DNA of 64,000 nucleotides, taken from positions 5,084,001-5,148,000 of the forward strand of contig NZ_CP079869.1 in the NCBI RefSeq assembly GCF_025263265.1. Reading direction: 5' to 3'. The notes beneath the pieces were generated by a model. That model was not told the origin of the DNA and ran no database searches. It saw only the letters and a list, made by a program, of their open reading frames with translations. Positions 1-9,572 of this stretch are shown here, piece after piece. The DNA comes from Mycobacterium sp. SMC-4. Its GTDB lineage: Bacteria > Actinomycetota > Actinomycetes > Mycobacteriales > Mycobacteriaceae. Each line of letters starts with the position of its first letter. The first letter of the stretch is position 1. Both the position numbers and the translations under genes were made by a program.

Positions 1-1
1 C

Positions 2-139
2 CTGGTGGCCGACCTCGTCGTCGACGGCCACAGCAGTGACCCACGAATCCCCGCATCGGACTTCCGGTTGACCCGATTCGCCGAGAACGACCCCCTCAAG
101 ACGCCGTACCCCTACGTCGGTGCCGGGCAGATGCGCTAG
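2..139 (+). CDS. C-terminal end of an FAD-dependent oxidoreductase (partial)
   Basis: An open frame runs from the window edge to TAG at 137-139 and encodes 45 residues ending TPYPYVGAGQMR. The segment GHSSDPRIPASDFRLTRF resembles the extreme C-terminus of DAO-type FAD oxidoreductases (glycine/sarcosine oxidase or D-amino-acid dehydrogenase family), where a DPRxxxxxFxxxRF pattern is common. The catalytic part lies outside the window, so the substrate cannot be judged. The XRE-cupin regulator begins 9 nt downstream, suggesting one transcription unit in which the regulator may control amino-acid or amine oxidation. Confidence 0.5.
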   Translation: MVADLVVDGHSSDPRIPASDFRLTRFAENDPLKTPYPYVGAGQMR

Positions 140-148
140 ACAGAGATC

Positions 149-817
149 GTGGACCTCCCAGAAGTTCCGGACGACCTCGGCCCGCTGCTGCGCAATACCT
201 CGGGCACCGCCCGGGACCGCGATCCCGCCGCACCGGTGGAGGAGCTGGAGATCGAGGCCGCCATCGGCCGCAATGTCCGGTTGCTGCGGTTGCAGCAGGG
301 GCTGACCGTGGCCGAGACCGCGGCCCGGGTCGGCATCTCGAAGGCCATGATGAGCAAGATCGAGAACGCCCAGACCTCCTGCAGCCTGTCCACCCTCGCG
401 TTGCTGGCCAAGGGCTTCGACGTGCCGGTGACCAGCTTGTTCCGCGGCGCCGATGTAGAACGGCCGGCAGCGTTCGTCAAGGCCGGCACCGGCGCGCGCA
501 TCGTGCGCGAAGGCACCCGGGAGGGCCACGAGTACCAGCTGCTGGGCTCGCTGCGCGGTGAGCACAAGCGACTGGAATGTCTCGAGGTCACGCTGTCGGA
601 GAAGAGCCAGACCTACCCGTTGTTCCAGCATCCGGGCACCGAGTTCATCTACATGCTGGAGGGCGTCATGGACTACAGCCACAGCCGCTCGGTGTACCGG
701 TTGCACCCCGGGGACTCCCTGCAACTCGACGGCGAGGGCGCCCACGGGCCCGTCGACCTCGTCGAAGTCCCGATCCGGTTCCTGTCGGTGATCGCATTCC
801 CCGACTCTGCGGTGTGA
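149..817 (+). CDS. XRE-family transcriptional regulator with C-terminal cupin sensor domain
   Basis: The 222-residue protein has an HTH_3 domain at about residues 32-85 (LRLQQGLTVAETAARVGIS followed by SKIENAQ) and a cupin_2 barrel at about 140-215 (PGTEFIYMLEGVMDY, then LHPGDSLQLDGEGAHGP). This is the usual design of small-molecule-responsive repressors such as those of amino-acid, polyamine or aldehyde catabolism. The GTG start at 149 is the first that includes the full N-terminus; a later in-frame start would still retain the HTH. It directly follows the FAD oxidoreductase and is probably co-transcribed with it. The effector is unknown. Confidence 0.85.
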   Translation: MDLPEVPDDLGPLLRNTSGTARDRDPAAPVEELEIEAAIGRNVRLLRLQQGLTVAETAARVGISKAMMSKIENAQTSCSLSTLALLAKGFDVPVTSLFRGADVERPAAFVKAGTGARIVREGTREGHEYQLLGSLRGEHKRLECLEVTLSEKSQTYPLFQHPGTEFIYMLEGVMDYSHSRSVYRLHPGDSLQLDGEGAHGPVDLVEVPIRFLSVIAFPDSAV

Positions 818-829
818 CGAACTCGCGTT

Positions 830-857
830 TTGACCTGCGCACACCGGCGAGTACAGT
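830..857 (+). promoter_or_regulatory. Sigma-A-type promoter of the leuA leader
   Basis: TTGACC at 830-835 and TACAGT at 852-857 are separated by 16 nt. Transcription would start at about 864-865, where the GTG of the leader peptide lies, so the mRNA is predicted to be leaderless. Confidence 0.6.
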
Positions 858-864
858 CGACACC

Positions 865-906
865 GTGCAGCGGGTGCTCCTTCTCGGACGCCGCGACGGG
901 GTCTGA
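865..906 (+). CDS. leuL: Leucine leader peptide (leuL-like, 13 residues)
   Basis: GTG at 865 opens a 13-codon frame, VQRVLLLGRRDGV, ending at TGA 904-906. Three consecutive leucine codons (CTC CTT CTC) stand at positions 5-7, as expected for a peptide whose translation senses charged tRNA-Leu. No ribosome-binding site precedes the GTG; it sits 7 nt after the promoter -10 hexamer, so initiation is probably leaderless. The end of the peptide overlaps the 5' arm of the attenuator stem at 891-900. Attenuation of leuA by a leader peptide has been proposed for actinobacteria; this assignment rests on position, Leu codons and the RNA pairing. Confidence 0.7.
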   Translation: MQRVLLLGRRDGV

Positions 907-950
907 TCCAGACCGGCCTCCCGTCGCGGGTGTTCGCGATGCGCCGGTCT
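891..950 (+). promoter_or_regulatory. leuA attenuator: mutually exclusive RNA stems
   Basis: CCGCGACGGG (891-900, the last codons of the leader peptide) is perfectly complementary to CCCGTCGCGG (920-929). AGACCGGC (910-917) is perfectly complementary to GCCGGTCT (943-950). The second stem encloses the 3' arm of the first, so ribosome position on the Leu codons can decide which region pairs. No U-run follows, as is common in mycobacteria; sequestration or Rho involvement is possible. Confidence 0.6.
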
Positions 951-952
951 GA

Positions 953-2793
<1,841 letters not shown>

Positions 2794-2825
2794 TAGGCGC
2801 CGGCTGATCCGCGCAATACCGGTGC

Positions 2826-2848
2826 TACTGCGGCGACACGGCGCAGTA
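2826..2848 (+). terminator. Possible leuA-distal hairpin
   Basis: TACTGCG and CGCAGTA form a perfect 7-bp stem around a 9-nt loop, 40 nt after the leuA stop. There is no T-tract, so it could equally be an operator in front of the downstream monooxygenase. A second small inverted repeat, TTGCC/GGCAA, lies at 2861-2876. Confidence 0.3.
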
Positions 2849-2898
2849 ACTCTCCCCTGTTTGCCTTAGCGGGCAACACGTCGAAGGGGAGCACAGCA

Positions 2899-4203
2899 AT
2901 GACCGGTAGCGGCAAGTTTCATCTGGCGTGGTTCCTCAACTTCGTCGCCGACGAATGGAACGGACCATGGGGCGACGGTGGCCGGGACTTCACCGGCGAG
3001 TTCTACGTCGAGATGGCTCGGGATCTGGAAAGGGCCAAGTTCGACTACGTGCTGATCGAGGACAAGCTCATGGTGTCCACGGCCTACGGCGGCAGCATGG
3101 AACACGACCTCAAACACGGCGTCAACCCCAAACACGATCCGGTTCCGCTGGCGGTGCTGATGGCCAACGCCACCAACCGCCTCGGTGTGGTGCCGACGAT
3201 GTCCACGAGTTTCTATCCGCCGTTCCTGCTGGCGCGGCTGTGCAGCACCGTTGATCACATTGCCCGCGGCCGGTTCGGTTGGAACGTCGTCACCTCAGGT
3301 GAGGACCGGGCAGCACAGAACTTTGGTCTCGACAAACTCTATGAGCATGACGAGCGCTACGCGCGGGCTACCGAATACATGGAAGTGGTCACCAAACTCT
3401 GGGAATCGTGGGACCGGGACGCGATCGTGCGTGATCACGTCACTGGTACCTACGCCGACCACAACCGGGTCCGGACCATCGACTTCGAAGGCAAGTACTA
3501 CAAATCTCGCGGCCCGCTCAACACCGCCCCGTCCCCTCAGTACCGGCCGACCATTGCTCAGGCGGGCGCCTCCCCTCCCGGGCGGGAGCTGGCCGCCCAG
3601 CACGCCGACACCATCGTGGCCCCCGCCGACGGGCCCGAGAAGATGAAGGCCTACCGCGAGGACATTCACGAGCGGATGAAGGCCAATGGCCGGGATCCGG
3701 CCCACTGCAAGGTGTTCTACCTGGTTTCGCCGATCGTGGCCGACACCACCGAAGAAGCGTTCGCCAAACGGGACCGGTGGTTCAATGATCCGCTCTACAT
3801 CGAGTACATGCTGGCCGAGATCTCCTCGATCACCGAGATCGACTTTGCACAGTTCGACCTCGACGAGCCGCTGCCCGAAGTGTGGACCAACGGCGAGCGA
3901 GGCTCACTGGAGAGCTTCGTGGGGCGGGGGAAGGATAAGACCTTGCGCGAACTGGTGACCGGCAGCGGAATGACCAGCCACGTCCAGTTCACCGGCACGC
4001 CTGCCGAGGTGGCCCAGGAGATGTCCGACGTGATGGACGAGGTTGGTGGTGACGGTTACCTGATCACCAGCCCGGTGATGCGGTTGAACCGCCGCTACGT
4101 CACCGAGATCACCGACGGGCTGGTACCGGCGCTGCAGCGACTCGGTCGAACACGCACCGAGTACACCACCGCGATGCTGCGCGATCATCTGCGTGAGTTC
4201 TGA
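2899..4203 (+). CDS. NtaA/SnaA/DszA-family FMN-dependent monooxygenase (copy 1)
   Basis: The 434-residue protein belongs to the luciferase-like two-component monooxygenases that use FMNH2 supplied by a separate reductase (nitrilotriacetate, EDTA, pristinamycin and dibenzothiophene-sulfone monooxygenases). Seen in the sequence: FHLAWFLNFV at the N-terminus, PKHDPVPLAVLMANAT, FGWNVVTSGEDRAAQNFG, GKYYKSRGPLN and QAGASPPGRELAAQHAD, all family signatures. The ATG at 2899 has a strong GGGGAG site 9 nt upstream. Its last codons overlap the RibBA-like gene, so the two are translationally coupled. A paralogue lies at 10,545-11,879 in the same island, and flavin reductases at 14,185-15,167 can supply FMNH2. 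The substrate is unknown. Confidence 0.9.
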   Translation: MTGSGKFHLAWFLNFVADEWNGPWGDGGRDFTGEFYVEMARDLERAKFDYVLIEDKLMVSTAYGGSMEHDLKHGVNPKHDPVPLAVLMANATNRLGVVPTMSTSFYPPFLLARLCSTVDHIARGRFGWNVVTSGEDRAAQNFGLDKLYEHDERYARATEYMEVVTKLWESWDRDAIVRDHVTGTYADHNRVRTIDFEGKYYKSRGPLNTAPSPQYRPTIAQAGASPPGRELAAQHADTIVAPADGPEKMKAYREDIHERMKANGRDPAHCKVFYLVSPIVADTTEEAFAKRDRWFNDPLYIEYMLAEISSITEIDFAQFDLDEPLPEVWTNGERGSLESFVGRGKDKTLRELVTGSGMTSHVQFTGTPAEVAQEMSDVMDEVGGDGYLITSPVMRLNRRYVTEITDGLVPALQRLGRTRTEYTTAMLRDHLREF

Positions 4204-5395
4204 GGTGTCACTGATCGGTCTGCGCCCCGACGGGTCTGTCCCGGACACACCCCACGGCGCGGTCGAAGATGCCGTCGCAGCGTTGCGAAGCGGTCACATG
4301 GCCATCGTCATCGACGGCGAACCGACCGACCACTGCGGCACTCTGGTACTCGCCGGGTCGCATGCGACAGCGCAGCGGGTCAACTTCATGATCCGGCACA
4401 CCGGCGGCATCGTGTCGGTACCGATGTCAGGGCGCGACCTCGACCGGCTGAACCTGCCCCCGATGGTCGCGTCCCACGGGGACGTCCGGGCCGACGCACA
4501 TGCGGTGTCTGTCGATGCCAGAGACGGTGTCACCAGCGGGATCTCCCCAGCCGATCGGGCGCGAACGATCTCGTTGCTGACAGACCCTGCTACCGGTCCG
4601 GGCGACCTGACCCGACCCGGGCATGTCTTTCCACTGCGCGCCGCCGAGGGTGGTGTGCTGCGCCGTGCCGGACATACCGAGGCGGCGGTGGACATGGTCG
4701 GACTTGCCGGCCTACCGCCGGTGGCCGTGACCGGCGCGGTACTTGCCGACGACGGCGCACCGGCCTGGCCCGAACCACTGCGGGTCTTCGCGGCTCGACA
4801 CGGGATACCCGTGGTGACCGTGTCCGCGCTGATCGCCTATCGGCGGCGTACCGAGAAGCTAATCGAGTTCAAGGCGGCGGGCCGCCTGCCCACCGGGCAC
4901 GGTGTGTTCCATGCGCACGGCTTCCGCTCGCTGCTCGACAGTCGTGAGCACGTCGCCCTGGTGCTGGGTGACGTCGCGGGCCCGCAGACGGTGCCACCGC
5001 TCGTCCGTGTGCACTCAGAGTGCCTGATCGGCAACGTGTTCAAATCGATGCGGTGCAGCTGCGATGTTGAGCTGCAGGGCGCCATGCGGATGCTCGCCGC
5101 CGAGGGCAGGGGAATCGTGGTGTATCTGCGCGGCCACGAGGGTCACGGCGCGGCCTACCTCCAGCGAATCTGTGGCGGCTCGGCGCGTTGTCATGACGGT
5201 GACGGTGACGAGCGGGACTATGGCATCGCCGCCCAGATCGTGGCCGACCTGGGAGTGCGGCGGATGAGACTGCTGACCAACAACCCCGTCAAGTTGATGG
5301 GGTTGCAGGCCTATGGCATCGATATCAGCGAATTCGTGTGTCTGCCCGAAGCAGCAGTGCACCAGAGCGGACATCTTCGGACCGTGGTCCGGTGA
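4193..5395 (+). CDS. Divergent RibBA-like protein (DHBP synthase / GTP cyclohydrolase II homologue)
   Basis: Residues 1-205 resemble 3,4-dihydroxy-2-butanone-4-phosphate synthase (VNFMIRHTGGIVSVPMSG, RPGHVFPLRAAEGGVLRRAG, GHTEAAVDM) and 210-400 resemble GTP cyclohydrolase II. Zinc cysteines C277, C288 and C290 keep the family spacing, and DERDYGIAAQI and LLTNNPVK are present. The acidic ENEGD-type active-site loop of the first half is replaced by EPTDHCGTLVLAG. In the second half EGRGIGL has become EGHGAAY, the roughly 20-residue stretch carrying the catalytic tyrosine is deleted, and the C-terminus is short. It is therefore unlikely to be a normal riboflavin enzyme; a changed reaction or a flavin/GTP-binding role is inferred. 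The GTG start at 4193 overlaps the monooxygenase by 11 nt (an alternative is 4205), and the end overlaps the next gene as GTGA. Confidence 0.8.
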   Translation: MSSEVSLIGLRPDGSVPDTPHGAVEDAVAALRSGHMAIVIDGEPTDHCGTLVLAGSHATAQRVNFMIRHTGGIVSVPMSGRDLDRLNLPPMVASHGDVRADAHAVSVDARDGVTSGISPADRARTISLLTDPATGPGDLTRPGHVFPLRAAEGGVLRRAGHTEAAVDMVGLAGLPPVAVTGAVLADDGAPAWPEPLRVFAARHGIPVVTVSALIAYRRRTEKLIEFKAAGRLPTGHGVFHAHGFRSLLDSREHVALVLGDVAGPQTVPPLVRVHSECLIGNVFKSMRCSCDVELQGAMRMLAAEGRGIVVYLRGHEGHGAAYLQRICGGSARCHDGDGDERDYGIAAQIVADLGVRRMRLLTNNPVKLMGLQAYGIDISEFVCLPEAAVHQSGHLRTVVR

Positions 5396-6564
5396 CCAGC
5401 CAGGCGCTCTCAACCTATCGCTGGTTTCTGCCGGTGATGGCCACCGGAGGTCTCACCATGAGCCTCACTGCACCACTGGAGGTGCTCTACGCTCACGACT
5501 TCAGCTCCAGCAGTGCCTATCTGGGGCTGTTCATGCTCGGCGCTGCACTGGGCGTCATCGCCGTTGACGTCCTCGGCACCAGATTCATCCCCGGATTGGA
5601 TGCCAGGTCGGCACTGGTGGTGAGCCTCGTTGTGTTCGGATTGTCCTGTATCGGAATGGGTCTCGCGCAGGACGGTGTGGTCCTGATGGTTTCGCGCATC
5701 ATGCAAGGCATCGGCGGCGGGGGTGTACTGGGCGCCGGATTGCAGGCGGCGGTGCGGGTGGTGCCGCCGAGTGTCGATGTGGCGCGCTCACTGGGCAGGT
5801 TCAACGTGGCGTTCATCATCGGCGGCGCGCTCGGCGCCCCGGGGGGCCTGCTGGTCGCCGCACTCGTGGACAGCGGCTTCGGCTACCGGCTCGCCCTCAT
5901 CGGCACGGGGGTATTCTCGATCGCGGTCGCAGCCGCAGTCGCAGCTGCGCTACCCCGGCTGGATGCGCCACCCGGCGTCGCCGCACCCCGCATCGGCCTG
6001 CCGCGCTTCGCGAGAACACCTGCCCGAACCACTTCGCTGGTGCTGGCGATGAGCGGTGAATTCCTCCGGGGAGGCGTTCTTTTCACGGCACTACCGCTTG
6101 CCGGCGCTGTTCGCGGATATCCCGTGGCCATGATCACCGCGGCGATCGCACTGATGTCGGCCACCGAGATCGTCGCACTGTGGCTCGCCTACCGGTTGAT
6201 CCGGCGTACCGGGACGATCAGGATGCTGCTGGTCTCGCTGAGCCTGGGTGCACTGTGTGCCACCGGACTGGCGCTCACCTCGGCTACCAGCGCCTACCTG
6301 ATGATGGCTGCGGTCTTCGGCATCTCGCTGGCCGGAGCAACCGCCAGCCTGCCTGTGCTGATCGTGGCCCAGGTCGGCGATTCCTCGGCGGGTGTGGCGA
6401 AGTTTCGGATCTCGGCGGGGATGGGTCTGCTGGTCGGCTCCGTCGGATGTGCCGTGCTCGCCTCCCACATCGGGGTGCCTGCGCTGTTCGCCGGGATCGC
6501 GGTCACACTTCTGGGCTGCGCCCGGTTGGCTCACACCGTGGGTCGGCGGATGCCGGCTGTGTAA
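5392..6564 (+). CDS. MFS transporter (first of two in the island)
   Basis: The 390-residue protein has about twelve hydrophobic segments, beginning YRWFLPVMATGGLTMSLTAP, with a MFS-like loop after TM2 (DVLGTRFIPGLDARSALVVS) and GIGGGGVLGAGLQAAVRVVP in TM4. The GTG start at 5392 overlaps the stop of the RibBA-like gene in a GTGA arrangement, so it is coupled to it. An upstream in-frame ATG at 5338 would add 18 non-membrane residues and is less likely. It probably imports the substrate or exports a product of the monooxygenase pathway. Confidence 0.85.
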   Translation: MTSQALSTYRWFLPVMATGGLTMSLTAPLEVLYAHDFSSSSAYLGLFMLGAALGVIAVDVLGTRFIPGLDARSALVVSLVVFGLSCIGMGLAQDGVVLMVSRIMQGIGGGGVLGAGLQAAVRVVPPSVDVARSLGRFNVAFIIGGALGAPGGLLVAALVDSGFGYRLALIGTGVFSIAVAAAVAAALPRLDAPPGVAAPRIGLPRFARTPARTTSLVLAMSGEFLRGGVLFTALPLAGAVRGYPVAMITAAIALMSATEIVALWLAYRLIRRTGTIRMLLVSLSLGALCATGLALTSATSAYLMMAAVFGISLAGATASLPVLIVAQVGDSSAGVAKFRISAGMGLLVGSVGCAVLASHIGVPALFAGIAVTLLGCARLAHTVGRRMPAV

Positions 6565-6650
6565 CCCGGAGGAATCAACATCGCCGGTCGCCGTTAACAA
6601 TCGGCTGTTCCAATGTCTCAGGGGTTCATGCAGGGAAGGGCGTGAGAGGC

Positions 6651-7427
6651 GTGTCACCAGCCGAAGATTCGATGTCGGTCACCTCTCGGTCGCGCGTGCC
6701 CAGTACCGAGAAGGTCCGTCCCGAGGTTCTCTATCAGCGGCAGCGGCGGAGCCCCGACCGACTGAACAATTCACCACGGCGCACCTACGATCTGCTCCGC
6801 TCGTGCCTGGTGACCTCCGGGCCCGGTCTTCCACTGGTGGAGCGTGAGTTGACCGATGCGCTGTCTGCCAGCCGTAACACCGTCAGGGCGGTCCTGCAGC
6901 AACTGGCGCGTGAGGGCCTGGTGACCCGGGAGCCCAAGAACGGTACCCGCGCCACCAGACCGGTGATCCTACCCGTCGACCGACTTGTCCCGGTCGAAGC
7001 AGAGATTCTCGAATGCCGGCCGCTGGGCTGTCCGCCATTGGTTCGAGACCGACTTCACCTGCCGGTCGGTTGGACCGTGCTCATGATCGAGAGCCTGATG
7101 CTGGAAGCGGGCACACCGCTGGGCATCTCGGTGAACTACATCGCCCTGGGCGAAGAGCAGTCGTTGGAAGCCGGCAGCTACGAACCCGACGTCATCCACA
7201 TACTCGAGCGGCAACTGGGGCTGCGCATCGGCGACAGCAGCACGACCATCGGTGCCGTGGCCGCCGACGACCAGACCGCAGAGCTTGTCGGTGTCGAGCT
7301 CGGTGCACCCCTGCTGTGGGTGGAAGACGTCATATCCGACGATTCGGGTCAGCCCCGGGCGCTGTCTCAGTTGCGCCTGCGAGGGGATCGAGTCGCCTTC
7401 CTTTCCACTGCCCGTCGCGCTGGCTGA
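6651..7427 (+). CDS. GntR-family transcriptional regulator with UTRA domain
   Basis: A winged helix-turn-helix of GntR type lies at about residues 40-100 (VERELTDALSASRNTVRAVL, then LAREGLVTREPKNGTRA). It is followed by a UTRA ligand-binding domain (MIESLMLEAGTPLGISVNYI, then GAPLLWVEDVISDDSGQPRA, a typical final strand). GTG at 6651 is preferred because AGGGAAGGG (6632-6640) lies 10 nt upstream; GTG 6642 is too close and ATG 6672 is a possible alternative. It is the only regulator in the island, between the forward and reverse operons, so it is the likely pathway repressor. The 3' end overlaps the convergent MFS gene by 98 nt. Confidence 0.88.
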   Translation: MSPAEDSMSVTSRSRVPSTEKVRPEVLYQRQRRSPDRLNNSPRRTYDLLRSCLVTSGPGLPLVERELTDALSASRNTVRAVLQQLAREGLVTREPKNGTRATRPVILPVDRLVPVEAEILECRPLGCPPLVRDRLHLPVGWTVLMIESLMLEAGTPLGISVNYIALGEEQSLEAGSYEPDVIHILERQLGLRIGDSSTTIGAVAADDQTAELVGVELGAPLLWVEDVISDDSGQPRALSQLRLRGDRVAFLSTARRAG

Positions 7428-8580
7428 GCGCTGTCAGGCCCAGTGCCGCCAAGCCTGCCAGGGCCGAAACCGTCAGAGCCGCTTGGGCTCCGAGCAGAGT
7501 CGCGGTGAGGCCGAGAAGCACCATACCGATCGGCAGGGCAAGACCGATGGTGGTGGTGAGCAGACCCAGCGCGACGGCTCGTTCGTGGGAGTCCACGGCA
7601 GCCACCGGAAGAGTGGCTTGCGTCGATCCGAACAGTCCCTGCCCAACTCCGGCGAGGACCAGCGCGAGCAACGCGACCGACACCAGTGGTGCACACGCGA
7701 GCAGCAACAGTCCCGACAGGCACAACGCCACCCCCAGCGTGTACGCCGGCAACGGCCGCCGTAGCGGACGCACGACGAGCGCCGCGGCGACGCCGAGCGC
7801 CACCGACCCGGCGGTCGAGCCGACCACCCCGGCCAGCAGCGGTCCGCTGTCAAGACGCCGGGCGATCACCGGGACCAACGGGATGAAGGCGAAGTAGCAC
7901 ACGTTGCAGATGACCGTCACGAGAAGAATGACCTGCAGTGCCCCTCTGTTGCGAAGAACGCGCCAATGTCTTTGTCCCGCAGTTTGTGTCGGCACGCTCA
8001 ACACCACCGGTGACGCCGTTGACAACCTGCGCGTCGAGATCCAGAGCAGCGGGATGGAACAGCCGAGCAGCAGTGCCAAGACACCGAATGCTGCGCCGAT
8101 CCCGAATCCGGCAATGCACAGACCGCCCACCAACGGGCCGAGCATCATGGCACAGGCCGTTGCGGTGACCTCGGCGTTGAGAACTCGTGTGGCGTGACGC
8201 GGCCCGGCCATGCAGAACAGCAGTTCCCGTTGGGCGGTCATGTTGACCATCCCGCCGAAACCATAGGCCAGCATGAAGGGATAGACCATCCAGGTGTGCA
8301 CATGGTCTGAAGCCACGAGACACGTCATCACGACCGTTGCTGCCAAGAGCGCATTCTCAGTGCCAGAGACCAGTCTGCGGGCGTCTGCGGCGGTGCGCAG
8401 GCGCGCGGCGGCATACGTGCCGAGCAGCATCGGGGCGAACAATGCGACACCGACGAGCTGGTTGGCGATCGGCGGCTCACCCATCTCGGTGACCAGGTAG
8501 GTTCCGGTGAACAGGCCCATCCATCGGGTCAGGTGCCAGAAGAACGAACTGACCAGCAGGCAAGGCAGTGCCGTTGTCAG
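7330..8580 (-). CDS. MFS transporter (second of two), probable CTG start
   Basis: A twelve-segment MFS protein with the RWMG motif in TM1, GFGGMVNM in TM4 and GVGQGLFGSTQATLPVAAV in the second half. The first ATG is at 8520, but starting there would remove half of TM1. Upstream in-frame codons encode LPCLLVSSFFWHLTR, a normal TM1, back to a TGA at 8590-8592, and no ATG, GTG or TTG occurs in that stretch. CTG at 8580 overlaps the permease stop as CTGA, like the GTGA overlap of the island's other MFS gene, and is proposed as the start. It is last in the operon ATPase, monooxygenase, permease, permease, MFS. Confidence 0.8.
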   Translation of the reverse strand: MTTALPCLLVSSFFWHLTRWMGLFTGTYLVTEMGEPPIANQLVGVALFAPMLLGTYAAARLRTAADARRLVSGTENALLAATVVMTCLVASDHVHTWMVYPFMLAYGFGGMVNMTAQRELLFCMAGPRHATRVLNAEVTATACAMMLGPLVGGLCIAGFGIGAAFGVLALLLGCSIPLLWISTRRLSTASPVVLSVPTQTAGQRHWRVLRNRGALQVILLVTVICNVCYFAFIPLVPVIARRLDSGPLLAGVVGSTAGSVALGVAAALVVRPLRRPLPAYTLGVALCLSGLLLLACAPLVSVALLALVLAGVGQGLFGSTQATLPVAAVDSHERAVALGLLTTTIGLALPIGMVLLGLTATLLGAQAALTVSALAGLAALGLTALSQRDGQWKGRRLDPLAGATETAPGADPNRRI

Positions 8581-9572
8581 AGTGCGACTCTCGGATCAGC
8601 GACGGCCTGCAGCGCGTCGACGACGATGTTGACCAGCACGTACAGCGCACCGATGACGAGAGTGACGCCGGCGATCGCATTGAAGTCCGCCTTGTCGATC
8701 GCCCGTGCGATGTAGAGGCCGATACCGGGGCGAGCGAAGATCAGCTCGACCAGAATGCAGTTGCCGATCACCACGGCCAGCTGCAACCCCATCAGTGCGA
8801 ATACCGGGCCCAGCGAGTTGCGCACAGTGTGCACGAACAGAATTCGTCTCTCAGACAGACCTTTCGCGCGGACCGTGCGGATGTAATCGGTGCGCATCGT
8901 CGTCTCCAGACTGCTGCGCAGTACCCGCCCGACTGCCACCGCCGGCGTCAGCGCCAGGCAGAACGCGGGCAGGAGGAGGTGAGCAAGCCCGTCGACAAAG
9001 ACCTCGGGTCGCCCGGCGATGAGGCTGTCGGCGAGCAGGAACTGCGTCGGGCCGCTGGGTGCGTCGTGGTAGGACGTCTTCCCGGTGACCGGGAGTATTC
9101 CGAGGTGGCGATAGAACAGCAGCATGCCCAGCAGACAAGCCAGGAACACCGGGACCGACGCACCCGAGATCATCACCACACGCAGCACTCCCGAACCACG
9201 CCAGCGCTGCGCCGTCGCCACGCCGAGAAGACCGCCGATGGCCACGGCGAACAGCATCGCCACCGCAAGCAGCTCAAGAGTTCCGGGCAGGAACGTTGCG
9301 ATGTCAGACAACACCGGGGTCCGGGTCAGGCTCGATTGACCGAGGTCACCTTGGACCGACCTGACCAGGTAACGCCAGAATTGCACAGGTAGCGGCTGGT
9401 CGTAGCCCAGTTGCGCACGGGCGGCGGCGTATACCTCCGGCGAGGCCTTCGCTCCCACTACGGCTGCGACCGGATCCACCGGTGCGACCTGCTGCAGGCT
9501 GAATACCGCGATGACGAGTACCAGCAGGACGGGGATCGCACCGAGCAGGCGCCGGGACAGGATGGCCAACAT
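8577..9572 (-). CDS. Oligopeptide-type ABC transporter permease, DppB/OppB family
   Basis: The 331-residue inner-membrane permease starts MLAILSRRLLGAIPVLLVLV and carries the DppB N-terminal pattern GYDQPLPVQFWRYL. Its cytoplasmic coupling helix (EAA loop) is YIRTVRAKGLSERRIL, followed by LGPVFALMGLQLAVVIGN. The start overlaps the stop of the DppC-type permease by one base (TGATG) and the stop overlaps the MFS start (CTGA), giving a tightly coupled operon. It pairs with the DppC-type permease, the fused ATPase at 11,936-13,942 and the binding protein at 15,216-16,844. Family substrates include peptides, nickel chelates and EDTA-like chelates. Confidence 0.93.
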   Translation of the reverse strand: MLAILSRRLLGAIPVLLVLVIAVFSLQQVAPVDPVAAVVGAKASPEVYAAARAQLGYDQPLPVQFWRYLVRSVQGDLGQSSLTRTPVLSDIATFLPGTLELLAVAMLFAVAIGGLLGVATAQRWRGSGVLRVVMISGASVPVFLACLLGMLLFYRHLGILPVTGKTSYHDAPSGPTQFLLADSLIAGRPEVFVDGLAHLLLPAFCLALTPAVAVGRVLRSSLETTMRTDYIRTVRAKGLSERRILFVHTVRNSLGPVFALMGLQLAVVIGNCILVELIFARPGIGLYIARAIDKADFNAIAGVTLVIGALYVLVNIVVDALQAVADPRVAL

